This document shows positions 19,869-30,425 of a DNA stretch of 64,000 nucleotides, piece after piece. The DNA lies in assembly GCA_026636295.1 (NCBI GenBank), contig CP089453.1, forward strand, positions 1,178,001-1,242,000, written 5' to 3'. The notes beneath the pieces were generated by a model. That model was not told the DNA's origin, made no database searches, and saw only the letters and a program-made list of their open reading frames with translations. Made by a program: the position numbers and the translations under genes. Source of the stretch: Medakamo hakoo. Its lineage: Eukaryota; Chlorophyta; Trebouxiophyceae; Coccomyxaceae. How positions within the stretch are numbered: the stretch's first letter is position 1; each line of letters opens with the position of its first letter.

Positions 19869-22133
19869 ATGGCCTCGCACCCACTCGACGCCCTGCTCGC
19901 CGCGCAGGCCGCGTCCGCCCGGCATGTGGTGAGTGTTTGGGGAGGGCGGCTGGGTAGAGGGGGTTCTGCGCCTATCCATGGGCTGGAAAGCGGGGGCAGA
20001 GCGGCTCGCGCGGCGCCGGCAGCCGGCCGGCGGCTGGCCCTGGCATGTCTTCCCTCTGTCCGTTTGTGGTGCGAGCGCTCGCCGCAGCGGGTGGGAAGAC
20101 CGGCCGCACGGCCGGTCGGCGCCCCGCCGCCTGCGTTGCGACGAGGCGGCTGCGTGCTGCGGATGCTGGGCCGTCCAGCCCGACGCGCGCGGACCCAAAC
20201 TATGCCCGTTGACGCCTCTTGAGAGGCGCGCAGAGTTCCTCGCACCGCGCCCGGCGCGCGGCGCGCGGCCACACGCGCGCGCCCGCCCGGCCCCATGGTG
20301 ACTTGTGCGCGTGCTCACCGTCCGCTCATGCCCTGCCCCCCACACACGCACGCACACCAACAGCCCGCCCCCACCACCGCGGCCGACCACGCGGCCCGGG
20401 CCCACGCCGCCGCCGCCGCCGGCTCAGAGGACGCGGCCATCCACGAATTCGGGCTGGCGCTGCGCCTGGCGCGCACGGCCGCCGCGGCGGCGGGTGTGGG
20501 CGGCGGCGCCGGCCCGGCCACCATCAACGCCGCCACGCCCGTCGACGTGTCCTCCCCACCCCCCGCCGCGGTGGAAGCCACGCTGGCCGCGTCACGGTCC
20601 GCTGCGTTCGCCCGCCTGTCCGCCCGCCTGCGCGCCATCCCGGCGGCGCAGTCGGAAGCGCGCGCGCTCTTTGGCCTCGACCCGCTCCACCTGGCGGACC
20701 TGGCGCTGCGCGACGCGGGGCGGGCGTGCGCCCTGGCGCCCGACTGGCCGGCGGCGGCGGCTGCCCGCGGCAGCGCGCTACACCAGCTGGAACGGTACGC
20801 GGACGCCCAGGCCGCCTTCCTGGACGCGTTGGAGGCGGACCCGGGTTGTGTGGCCGCGGTCGAAGGCCTGAAAGCCGTCACGTCCGCCGCCGGCGGGGCC
20901 GTGGCCAGCGCTGCCCGCCGCGCCGACCGCCAGGGCCAGGGCGAGCCCACTGCGACCGGCTCGCGCGCCACCGCGCCCCCCGCCGCCGCCGCCGCCATCA
21001 TCGACGACGCCGAGTGCGTCATCTGCTCCCGCCTGCTGTACGAGCCGGTGACGACGCCGTGCGGCCACTCCTTCTGCCGGCGGTGCCTGGCCCGGGCCGC
21101 CGACCACGCGGCGTCGCCCGCCGGCGCGGCGCGGTCCGGGTCGACCCGCTGCCCCATGTGCCGGGCGGTCATGCACCTGGCGGGCGGGGACGCGCCCGTG
21201 TCCGTCGTCCTGGCCGCCATGCTGGCGCGCGCGTACCCAGCCGAAACGGCCGCGCGCGCGGCGGAGGAGGCGGCCGCCGCCGCGTCCGCGCCCGCCGCGG
21301 CTGACGGCAGCGGTGGACGCGGGGGCGGTGCCAAGGAAGGCACACCGCCCGCTGGCGGGGTGTCCGCGCCGGCCTCCCCGCCGCCGGAGGAGGCGGCCGT
21401 GCCCAACGGCGCCGGCCCGCCCCCGGCCGCCGCCGTGCCGCCCACCCCCGCCCTGCCCGCCGGCGCCGACCTGGGCGGCGGCCCGCCCGTCCCGCTCTTC
21501 GTCATGGCCACCCTCCTGCCCGGCGAACACATGGCCCTCAACATCTTTGAGCCCCGGTACCGCCTCCTCGTCCGGCGCGTCATGGCCGGGTCCCGCCGCT
21601 TTGGCATGGCCGCCCTCGCGCCCGGGTCCGGCCGGGCGTCGCACGCCCTGCACCCCGTCGCCACGGAAGTCGAGATCCTGGAGTGCCAGCCCCAGCCGGA
21701 CGGCCGGTTCTACCTGGAGGTCGTCGGCCGCCGCCGCTTCCGCATCGGCGACGCGTGGGAGGTGGACGGGTACCGTGTCGCGCGCCCGCGCTACTTTGCC
21801 GACGCGCCGCCGCCGTCGCCGGAGGCGGCCGCCGCGACGGCCGCCCTGGCGGCCGAGGTCGAGGGCCTGGCCGAAGCGTGGGTGGACCGGGTCCGCGCCG
21901 CGGCCGCCGCCCGCGGCGACGGCCGCGTGCTGGACTTGCTCGCGCGCGCGGGCGCCAAGCCGCCACCTGGCGACGCGGAAGCCCTGTCCTTTTGGGTGGC
22001 CAACCTGGTGCCGGCCGGCGGCGACCGGGCGCCGCTGGCCGCGGAGACGGACACGGCCGCCCGCCTGACCCGTCAGCTGGAAGACCTGCGGCGCCTGGGC
22101 ACGCCGGGCGCGGCCGGCTGTGCGATCATGTGA
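19869..22133 (+). CDS. LONRF: LONRF-type protein: TPR, RING finger and LON substrate-binding domain
   Basis: A 60-nt first exon (19869-19928) joins 20364-22133 in phase 0 for 609 residues. A TPR-like helical part includes RACALAPDWPAAAAARGSAL and YADAQAAFLDALEADPG. A C3HC4 RING starts at residue 238 with CVICSRLLYEPVTTPCGHSFC and ends RCPMC. After a Pro/Ala linker, the LON-N domain (about 396-595) has PLFVMATLLPGEHMALNIFE, the EPRYRLLVRR signature and FYLEVVGRRRFRI. This architecture is that of LONRF E3 ubiquitin ligases; the LON part recognises substrates. The protein ends in Cys-Ala-Ile-Met, a CaaX-like box, which is unusual for the family. The start is set by the short exon with a good ATG context. 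Confidence 0.88.
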
Positions 22134-23056
22134 GGCGGAGGGGCGGAGGGCGTCGCCCCCCCTCGCCCCCCCATTCTTTTTCTATATCACCACCAAAACT
22201 TTTTAGCAAAACGACAATGTCATCACACAGGACGGGGCGGGCGTGCGCGCATTCGCGCGCGCGCGCCCACCCTGGACCCGTGAAGCCTGCAGCACCGAAA
22301 TTTTAAAACCTGGGAAGACAAAACACATCCCCCCCTTTCTAAAAATTCTTTTGGCAGCGCGCACGAGGTCGTGGCGGGCGTGTGGGTGGGCCAACACCCC
22401 CCGTCACCCCTCCTCCTCCGCGCGGCCCTCCCCCCGAATCCCCTTTTGCATGTTTTGGGCATCTCATGCGTGTGTTGGTGTGTGCGTGTGTGCGTGTGTG
22501 TGTGGTGTCCCCTCCCCTTGTGTTCTCCTTTCCTGCCGCGCGCTCGCGCTGGCCATTCTCCTAGTGTGCCTTTTTTAATGTAAAAAAATGAGAGGTGCTC
22601 TCATTAAAAAAAAACAAAGGGAAAACGGCGTGTTCGGCTCTTACACTCGAACTTGAAAACAAGAGAGGGAGAAGGGTTGAAAAAAAGCGGCGGGCGGGCG
22701 GGCGAGGCGCGGCGCTGTGCAGCCAGCAGCCGCCGCCTCGCCCCGCCATGGGTTGAGCCCTGCAAAAAGGTTTCGCCCCAAAACATGAAGAAAATTGAAA
22801 AAACTGCCGTGCTGCGAGGTTTCATCTCTGCGGCTTCGGAATGTCAGGCGGTGCTTCGAAAAAAAAGAGGAGCGGCAGAACGAGGAGCGGCGGGGCGCGG
22901 CGGGGGCGCCGCTCGCTCCTCGTTTGGCGCGGGTGGGTGAGGCAGGAAACAGAGGGTGGCAGTGGCTTCGGCTGTCGACTTGCTGCTGTGTGTTAGCTAC
23001 GCGCACCAGTCTCGAGTGTTCTAAAGAAGAAGGAAAAAGTGAAGAGGGCCGTTGCT
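22134..23056. other. Long convergent 3' region with hairpin-forming AT-rich island
   Basis: The 923 bp between convergent genes hold low-complexity sequence, AT-rich islands near 22180-22350 and 22565-22700, and a TGTAA motif at 22579. An inverted repeat at 22571-22611 can form either of two exclusive hairpins. I find no ORF with family character, tRNA or rRNA; both 3' UTRs are expected here. Confidence 0.6.
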
Positions 23057-24606
23057 TCAGGTCTGGTGTGGCGCGGCCGCGGCGGGTCGAGGCATGCACG
23101 GCCCCGTGAACGGGTGCACGGCCGCCGTGTCCCACCCGGCCCACTCGCACACCCACAGGCCCGGGTGGGCGGGGTCGGAGGCGACGGCGCCACCCGGTGG
23201 GACGGCCCGCCAGGTCTCGCAGCGCGTGCACCGGACCCACTGGGGCTGGGCGGGCGGCGGCGGCGGTGGCGGTGGCGGCGGTGGCTGGGGTGGGTGTGCC
23301 GCCTGTTGGGGCGGCGGCGGCGGTCCCGCAACGGGCGCCAGGCCACCACCACCACCGCCGCCACCGCCGGCCACGACCACCTGCCACGCCGCCCGCAGCA
23401 AGAAAAAGGAGATGCCGTCAAAGGTGACGTCCTGCCACGCGGCGTCGGGCGGGAGGGGCGGGAGGCCCGCGGCCAGGCGCACGGCCGCGGACAGTTCGAC
23501 GGGCCCGGCGAACGCCGCGGCCGTGCCGGAGACGACCAGCGTCCCGTCCGTCGCGACGTCGACGGGCAGGGAGGGCGCGCCAGGGACGCCCGTGTTGACG
23601 GCGACGCGGCGTGGGCCGGGCGCGAGGATGGCGGCCGCCAGCAGTTGGCGCGCGGTCGGGTCGCTCGCCTGGACCGGCGGCGGCGGCGGCGGCGGCGGCA
23701 GTGGGGGCGGCGGTGGAGGCGGCGGCGCCGCCGCTGCGGCCGGTGGTGGTGCATCCTCCACCACCAGCGACGACCGGCCGCGGCCGCGGCCCCGCCCGCG
23801 CCCCCGCCCGCGGGTGGACGGACCGCTGGCGGCGGAGTCGTCCGGCGTGGCGGCGCTCGACCGGCCGCGGCCGCGGCCGCGGCCGCGGCCCGGGCCGGGC
23901 GGGCGGCCGCGCCGGCCGCCGTGGCCGCGCGATGCCGGGCGCAGGTCGGGCGGGACGAAACCGTGGGGCGGCGTGTCGTCAGAATGTTCTAGTTTTTTGG
24001 AGGAGGGATGTTAGTGTGTTGTGTGAGGTGTGATGTGTAAGGGCACGATGGCAGTGTGCCCGCGCGGGGTCGCGGCCCCGCGTGGGTAGGTGCGGCGGCG
24101 AGCGAAAACGGGCGGGAGCGAAAACGACGGTCGACGGCCGTTGTTTTGCGCGTAACACGGCCACACACAACCCAGGCACCTGCCCTGCAAGGCGCAACTG
24201 CGGAAGACGCCCCGCCGGCCCGGCCGCGGACCTCTCTTTGCTTTTCCTTCGCTGCTTTTTGCGGATCGACGCGGTAACGCGTAGCGCATGACAAAACTTA
24301 GGCAGTGGTCCCACACGCCGCGCCCGCACCTCCGGACGTCGACTCTTCCTGGAACGCGCCGCCGGGAGGTTCACCCAGGGCGACTGGCCGCAGCTCTGAC
24401 GCGGACAGGAACGGCCCCGTTCGCAGGGACGACGGCGCGACGGGGACCGCATGCGCAAAGAGGTGCGACACGGAAAGCGGCGCGCGCGGCTCGCTATCCG
24501 ACGCCGGCCGCGGCGCCGCGTCGCCGCTGCCGCCCGCCGCGTCACCCAGACCAGCGGCTACGGCGTCTGCCGCATGCGGTGAAGGCGGCGACGGGCCGGG
24601 TGGCAT
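23057..24606 (-). CDS. CW-type zinc-finger protein with Arg-Gly arrays
   Basis: The second exon (23988-23057) is sure, the first (24606-24330) is inferred: joining them restores frame and reads ESTSG then EHSDDTPPHGF, 402 residues in total. Two Arg-Gly runs (GRGRGRGRGRS) occur around residues 120-165. A folded-looking middle part has VAVNTGVPG, ELSAAVRLAAGLP and AAWQDVTFDGISFFLLR, which I cannot name. After a poly-Pro stretch comes a CW zinc finger: WVRCTRCETWRAVP then LWVCEWAGWD and GPC, with the four Cys and the Trp residues that bind methylated Lys4 of histone H3. Likely nuclear chromatin or RNA-associated; no catalytic domain is visible. Other N-terminal exons are possible. Confidence 0.62.
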
Positions 24607-24816
24607 CCTCCCCTGGGCCTCGCCGACCCCCGCCCTATTTTTCTGTGCGTTGCGCGGGGCGAGTGAGGTTTGGTGCCAGCGGGAGCTCCGGCTTCTCACT
24701 ATCTGTTTTTTTCTCTCCCTTGGCAGCCCCACACACCGCGTGCGGCCGCGCACAAACACGCCCGCGCTCGCGCCCGATCTTTCCCCACAGGTGCACGCGC
24801 ACCCTCTGACCTCGCC
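24607..24816. promoter_or_regulatory. Divergent promoter of CW protein and small membrane protein
   Basis: 210 bp. A pyrimidine tract followed by GGCAG near 24725 resembles a splice acceptor, so a 5'UTR intron of the plus-strand gene is possible. Confidence 0.4.
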
Positions 24817-25211
24817 ATGCCGGCCGCCTCGACCATCGGCGCGGCGATGGGCGTGTCCGTCCAGCTCTACGCCAATGCGGTGCGTGTTGCGTCGCCGCGC
24901 CCAATCGGCCGCCCCCCCTTGCTGTGTGTCTCCCACGGGCGCCGCGGCCTGCACGTGCCCGCCGCCCTCCTGCCATGCGCGGGCAGTCCGAGTCCTGGCC
25001 CTACCCTTGAAGTGCGTTCTGACCCGCGCCCTCGCCCTCTTTCAAACACACACAGGTCCGCAAGCTCCCCGCCCTGCACCAGCCCTGGCTGCACCTCGCC
25101 TGGGGCGCGGCGGGCGCTGCCGCCGCCTCCTCGCTCGTCGCGTGGACGGAGAAGACGAGCGCGGAGGTGGACGCGGAAGTGCGGGCGCGCGCGGCGGGAG
25201 CCAGGCGGTGA
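24817..25211 (+). CDS. Small single-TM protein, family unknown
   Basis: Exons 24817-24879 and 25056-25211 give 72 residues. The N-terminal third is amphipathic (VSVQLYANAVRKLPALHQP), a membrane segment of about 20 residues follows (WLHLAWGAAGAAAASSLVAW), and the tail is charged (TEKTSAEVDAEVRARAA). I do not recognise the family. Size and shape resemble accessory subunits of respiratory complexes, but that is only an analogy. Support for the gene is the in-frame GT-AG intron ending in CACACACAG, like its neighbours, and a TGTAA motif about 100 bp after the stop. It is divergent from the CW gene. Confidence 0.6.
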
Positions 25212-25410
25212 GGGCTTTCCGCGCTCCGCGCCGTCCGACCACCACCCCCTGCGACCTCCCTTAGAGTTTTCCGGTTCGCCAACCAGCCCGCGCGCGCGTG
25301 TGTGTGTGTGTGTGTTTGTGTAAGCTACGTGGCTGCGACTAGGTTTTTTATGTCCGTGAACTGCATCACCCCCTCTACAAAAATGACAACCCCTCACTGC
25401 CCCTGCCTCC

Positions 25411-26171
25411 TCACTTTTTCGCCGCGGCCGCGGCCGCGCCCTTTTCGTGGAGGTACACGCCCTCCTCCGCGGTCCACGCGTCCGAGCCCTTGCGCCCGCA
25501 CACTTCGTACTGGCCCTGAATGGGGTGGCCGTACGACCGGTCGGGGCTGGCCAAGAACACGCCCGTCTCGGCGTGGCGCAGGCGGGCGGGCGCCCCGCGC
25601 ACCCAGGCGGGCGTGCCCCGCTCCAGTTCCACCGTCCACGCGTCCAGCGCGTCGGAGACGGCCGGCCCGCCAAAGGCCGACACCTCCTGGTTGCGGGTCA
25701 GAGGGGATGGGAAGGCGTGCGTGTGGAGCCAGCGCCCCGAGGCGGCGTGCTGCAGGCGGATGGCCATGCCGGCTTTCACGGGCGTGCCCGCCGGGCAGGG
25801 CGGGCCGCCGGGGAAGGACCGCACCAGCCAGAGCGAGCCCGGGTCCGCGCGCGCGGTGACGGTCGTGACGGAGTGCTGGCCGGATCCGGACCCGTACTTG
25901 ACGTCGTGCGAGTGGAGCAGGCGGCCGGAGGCGTGGACGAGCTTGATGGCCGAGCCGCAGGTGACCTGGTGTGTGGATGGAGGGAATGGTGGTTGAGCGG
26001 GGCCGAGCGCCGATCGAATGCTTCTTCCCATCACGCGCGCGGGCCGTCCCCGCAGGCACGTCGACGCACCAGGACGCCGCCATCGCTTCTTGGCTTAGCC
26101 GCCAGGACGTGGGCTGCTAGGAAGGCGAAGAGGAGGGTGGCCGCGGCCACCAGGGCGCGGGCGGGCGTCAT
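25411..26171 (-). CDS. SDF2: SDF2-type ER MIR-domain protein
   Basis: Exons 26171-26070 and 25965-25411 give 218 residues. Residues 1-25 are a signal peptide ending HVLAA. Three MIR repeats fill the rest: VTCGSAIKLVHASG with LHSHDVKYGSGSGQHSVT, AIRLQHAASGRWLHTH, and ARLRHAETGVFLASPD with GQYEVCG and GVYLHEKG. The HSHDV-YGSGSGQ-SVT block is typical of SDF2, an ER-lumen partner of chaperones needed in plants for glycoprotein quality control. The tail is Ala/Lys rather than HDEL. The exon 1 end is set by the GTGCGT donor, giving GGVL then VTCGSAIKL. It lies 250 bp downstream of NHX on the same strand. Confidence 0.93.
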
Positions 26172-26421
26172 TTTTTTCAAGCGTGCGATTTTTTTTTTCC
26201 GTTCATCCGTGTGCACACGATGAGAGACGCGAACCTGTTCACCCAGGCCTCCCGCCCTTCTCGCCCGCTCATTTTTCCTCGCCACGCCACGGCCGCCGCC
26301 TTCCTTGCTGATCCTGCTACATGAGAGACACACCCGAAAGCTACACACACACACAACCGCTCTCACCCTTGCTCCCCCCGCCCTCAAGGCCCCACACACA
26401 CCACCCCACCCCTCTCCCTCC

Positions 26422-28434
26422 TCACCCCTGCGGCGCAAACGGGTCTGGCGGCACGTACAGGCGACTGTCCAACGCCGCCGCGGACAGCGGCTCCAGCTCG
26501 GGGATCGCAGGCGGTGCAGACCCGCCTGGCCCGCCCGCCGACGCGCGCGGCAGGTCAGACGGCGGCGGCGGCGCAAAACCACCGCCACTGCCACCCCCAC
26601 CACCACCGCCCGCCATGCTCGCCCGCCCACCAAACAGCGGTTTCAGCACGCGGTCGTCCAGGCTCGCCCACTTGGCCTGCCAGGCGTCGGGCGAGGAGGC
26701 CGACGACGCCCCGCCGCAGGCGCCCGCGTCCGCGACGCGGTCGGCCGCGACGCCGGGCGGGAGGCCGCGGACTTCGACCAGGCCGGCGACGGCCACGTCC
26801 GCGTCGGACGCGCCCAGCAGGCCGGTCGCAGCCAGGGCCGGCCGCACCGCGGGCCCGATGGCCAGCGTGGACACGCACGCCGCCAGCAGCACCGCCGCCT
26901 CAAAGGCCGGGATGCCGCGCAAGCTCTCCCCAGGGACGGAGGGCAGGCGCAGGATGAGCGCGTACGCGACCGCGCCGCGCAACCCCGCCAGGGCCAGGAC
27001 GCGCTGGATGGAGGCCGGCAGCGGCACCGCCGACGGCCGGGCGTTCAGGGCGCGGGACAGGGGGAAGACGGCCGCGCCCCGCGCGGCCAGCATGAGGGGG
27101 CACACGACGGCCAGCAGGCCCCAGTCGATGCCCGCCCGCCCGGCCTGGAGCGGGACCTGGATGCCCAGGTACGCAAAGACAAAGGCTTCTGCGAGGAACG
27201 CGGCCGTGGACGTCGCGCCCAGCAGCGCCGTCCGCGCGTCGGGCGTGACCGAGTGCAGGGCGTAGTGCGCGAAGGCCACGCCCGCCGCGAACAGGGACAC
27301 GATGCCCGACAGGCCCGCGACTTCGGACGCCAAGTACGCCAGGTACGCCCCGCACAGGACGAGCGTGATTTCGTAGACGGTCGGCTCGGTGAAGGCCAGG
27401 GCGTTGCCGCCGGGCGGGGCGGACGGGTGGGCGCCGGACCGGCTCCCGCCCGCCGCGGGCTCCCACCCGTCGCCCTGGAGGCCTTCCCCGCCGCCGCCGC
27501 CGCCGCCGCCGCCGCCCAGCCCGGCCGTCGGGTCGAGCTCAAAGCGTTTCAGCACAAACGCACAGCCCATGGCGACGGCCGCGCCGAGGGCGGTGGACCC
27601 GGCGAGGACGAAGGCGAAGCGGGCCGCCATCACAAACGGAGAGGTCAGCAGCCGGAACGGCTTGTGGTACACCTCGGACAGCGTCCTGAACAGGACGACC
27701 GCCACCGCGTCGTTCAGGACGCTCTCCCCGGCGATGATGTGCGCGAGGATGGGCGGGACCGGCGCGTGGGCCAGCACAGCGAGCGTCGCCACCGTGTCGG
27801 TCGCACTCAGGGCAGCGCCGAACAAAAAACACTCGGTCAGCGGGTGCGGGCCCAGGTGGGACCGCTTGATGACGTGCACGCGCATGAGGACGTACGTGGC
27901 CAGGCCAATGACGAGCGTGGAGATGAGGGTGCCCGCCACCGCAAACACTGTGATGGGCGCGATGTGCGAGAAAAACGCGCGTTTGCGGATGGTCAGCCCC
28001 GCGGCCAGGATGATGGGCGGGAGCAGGCCGTAGAAAAAGCCGTCGGCGGAGAAGGAGAGCGAGTGCGCCAGGCCTGCGGTGCGGAGGGCGATGCCGGTGA
28101 CCGTGCCGAGCAGCATGGCGACGGCCGCGGGCGGGAGGGCGGTGACGCGGTGGCGCTGCAGGAAGAAGGTCGCGATGACGGTGGCGATCAGCAGGAGCCA
28201 GACGGCCAGGAGGTCGGCCTGGGGCAGTGGTGTGCGGTGTGCGTGTGGAGGGAGAGAGGGAGAGAGGCGGGGCGCGTGAGGAGGCGGGTCCCCTGAGTGT
28301 CCGACCCGTGGGTGCGATTTTGGCATGGAATGGCGAGGGGGAGAGGTTGATGGCGGAGGGGTGCGAGCGCCGTCGGCAAACACAACGGAACGGAGCCGAG
28401 ACCCTGTGCTCACCGAGACGTATGACGCCGCCAT
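26422..28434 (-). CDS. NHX: NHX/NHE-type Na+(K+)/H+ antiporter (CPA1 family)
   Basis: A 21-nt first exon (28434-28414) joins 28218-26422 in phase 0 for 605 residues. About twelve membrane segments are visible. Key motifs: FFYGLLPPIIL, the amiloride-binding region; FGAALSATDTVATLAVL; GESVLNDAVAVVLFRTLS with the transport Asp; and LAGLRGAVAYALILRLP. These are the landmarks of intracellular NHX5/6-like and animal NHE6-9 exchangers, which set pH and K+/Na+ in endosomes or vacuole by swapping cytosolic cation for luminal protons. A poly-Gly insertion splits a loop near residue 295, and the cytosolic tail is short and Pro/Gly-rich. Fine subfamily is uncertain. Confidence 0.92.
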   Translation of the reverse strand: MAASYVSVSTGSRLRSVVFADGARTPPPSTSPPRHSMPKSHPRVGHSGDPPPHAPRLSPSLPPHAHRTPLPQADLLAVWLLLIATVIATFFLQRHRVTALPPAAVAMLLGTVTGIALRTAGLAHSLSFSADGFFYGLLPPIILAAGLTIRKRAFFSHIAPITVFAVAGTLISTLVIGLATYVLMRVHVIKRSHLGPHPLTECFLFGAALSATDTVATLAVLAHAPVPPILAHIIAGESVLNDAVAVVLFRTLSEVYHKPFRLLTSPFVMAARFAFVLAGSTALGAAVAMGCAFVLKRFELDPTAGLGGGGGGGGGGEGLQGDGWEPAAGGSRSGAHPSAPPGGNALAFTEPTVYEITLVLCGAYLAYLASEVAGLSGIVSLFAAGVAFAHYALHSVTPDARTALLGATSTAAFLAEAFVFAYLGIQVPLQAGRAGIDWGLLAVVCPLMLAARGAAVFPLSRALNARPSAVPLPASIQRVLALAGLRGAVAYALILRLPSVPGESLRGIPAFEAAVLLAACVSTLAIGPAVRPALAATGLLGASDADVAVAGLVEVRGLPPGVAADRVADAGACGGASSASSPDAWQAKWASLDDRVLKPLFGGRASMAGGGGGGGSGGGFAPPPPSDLPRASAGGPGGSAPPAIPELEPLSAAALDSRLYVPPDPFAPQG

Positions 28435-28607
28435 GATGACCGCAACGAGCCAAGAGCCTCGGCGCCGGGGCGAGAGAGCGGTGCGGGCCCGGTGGGAGGC
28501 CGCGCGGCCGCAAACGGGAAGCAAATGTGAGTGGAGTGAGGGGCAGACCGACGCCTTCCCATCCATCTCGGTCCGTCTTCGGGTTCATCATCCATGTGCT
28601 ACGTTTG

Positions 28608-30021
28608 TTACAGCCTCGCCCGCATCCCTACCCGCCCACCCTCCTCCGCCCGCACGGCTTCCAGCCACTGGACCAACACGTCATCCGCCCAACTCCTCCC
28701 CAGCGCCCACTTGCCCTGCAAGAAAGCGCAGTGCCCGCCCTGGCGAGTGACGACGAGCGCCGTGGCCGGCGCGCTTTCCACCTCCACTTCAGGCAGTGCG
28801 CCCAGGAAAGGGTCGTCCGCTGCCGCGACGAACAGCGTCGGCGTCTTGCTGATGCCCGTGATGTGGGCGGCGGACGACGCCGCGGCATAGTACGCGTCCG
28901 CGTCGGCGTGGCCCGCGACCTCAGCGACGACCGCCCTGTCCCAGTCCGAGACGAGCTTGGCCTTGCGCACGGTGCCGGCTTCCATGGCCGCTCTCACAGC
29001 CGGGTGCGCGGTCAGCTCGTCCGCGTGTTCCCTGAAATAAGACCGCAAACGAGTGGCCAGGACCCGGTTGTACAAGTAGCCGGGCGTGAAAGGTATGGAC
29101 AGTTTGGCCGACGCGCTGGACAGACAAAACGGAGACGAGATGCAGACGGCCGCGGAGAGGGGTGGGGGTGAGACCGGCGCGTCTTTGCTGCCCAGGCGCC
29201 CGGCTTCGGCCTCGGCGACGTACTTGGTGAGGATGACGGCGCCGAGGGAGTAGCCCACGGCCGACAGCGAGGACGCGCCCGGGAAGGCCGCGCCGGCCGC
29301 GGCCACCGCTGCGGCGACGTCCGCCGTCCACGTGGCCGTGTACGGGCGTGGGGACGTCAGCTTCAAGCCGCCACAGCCGCGGTAGGTGAGCACGGCCGCC
29401 CGCCACCCGGCAGCGGCCGCGGCGGCGCAGGAGCCCTTGATGTACCCCTCACGCCCGCCGCCCGTGAGGCCGTGCAGGACAAGGAGGACGGGCGCGGTCG
29501 GCGGCAGGGGCGGCGGGCGGCGGGCGTGCCCGGGCTCGCCCGGCCAGCCGGCCGGGCCCGTCCACCAGTCGAGGGCGACGGTGCCGCCGTCCGGGCAGGG
29601 GATGAGCTGGCGGGTGTACGAGGCCGGCAGGGTGATGGCCCGGGCGACTGTGTGTGTGCGTGTGTGCGATTGGGGAGGCGGGTGGGCGGGCGGGCGGGCG
29701 GGGTGTGCATGTGGTGTGGTTCATGGGGTCGGGGTGTGGGGCGTGGAGCGGGCGCGCACTCTGGGAGCGAAAGGAGCGAATTCCGCCCAAAATGCCCAAA
29801 AATCCAACAATTCGTCACGCACCGCCCAACAGTGTCTGCACGTGCGGTCCGGCAGCGACACGCGCCGGTGCGTATCGTTTAAGAGCGGGGACACGCTCGA
29901 ACAAGCGCGCGGCGAGGCCGCCCGCGGCCGCGACCAGCCGCGGCGCGGAACTGGAGGAGGAGGGGGAGGCCGACTCTGACGCGGCTCCCGCGGCGGCTGC
30001 CATGCTCGCTGGGTGGACCAT
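28608..30021 (-). CDS. EMB8: EMB8/ABHD1-3 type alpha/beta hydrolase
   Basis: Exons 30021-29823 and 29647-28608 give 412 residues (a second in-frame ATG at 30003 has a better context). The N-terminal block ends GPHVQTLLGG, the pattern just before the catalytic domain in this family. Then come PVLLVLHGLTGGGREGYIKG, the oxyanion region; VLTYRGCGG; GYSLGA with nucleophile Ser200; a late Asp in FVAAADDPFLG; and the catalytic His in RQGGHCAFLQGK. Relatives include plant EMB8 proteins and animal ABHD1/ABHD3, lipid acyl hydrolases. No clear transit peptide. It shares a 404-bp divergent region with plastid LPAT1. The stop TAA is embedded in CTGTAAC. Confidence 0.88.
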
Positions 30022-30425
30022 GGGGGTGGGTCAGAGCGCACTATGCGCGCATTGGGAAGGCGTCGTGGCAGGGCAGGAAGCGGGAGCGCCCGTGTGCCGG
30101 ACTCGCCTGACGCCTCGACGACGGGGTGGTGGTCTGAGACGTGACAGTGTCCGACCCTCGCGCCTCTGTCACTCTGCTCATTTTTTTTTCGCGACCCAGC
30201 AGCCGGCCATCCTGGCGCGCATTCAACCCGCACACCACAGCGCTTCCTGGCTCCGGCTTTGTTGCACACGCATCCCGACCGGTTGGCGGCACGCAGGTCG
30301 CTGCCGCCGTCCCCACCGCTCGCCAAAGCGGGGAGGCCGCGACCCAATTTTCTGCGCCCCTCATCTCGGGAGCCGGCGCCCACACGCATCCACGCACTCC
30401 GTCCGGCCCTTTGCCACCCCAGACG
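30022..30425. promoter_or_regulatory. Divergent promoter of EMB8-type hydrolase and LPAT1
   Basis: 404 bp with a T run at 30181-30188 and otherwise mixed GC-rich sequence. It is unusually free of simple repeats for this window. No gene seen. Confidence 0.5.

Noticed and set aside
26305-28296. 663-codon plus-strand frame antisense to the NHX antiporter
   Set aside because: Same shadow effect; no family resemblance, while the minus strand has complete NHX motifs.
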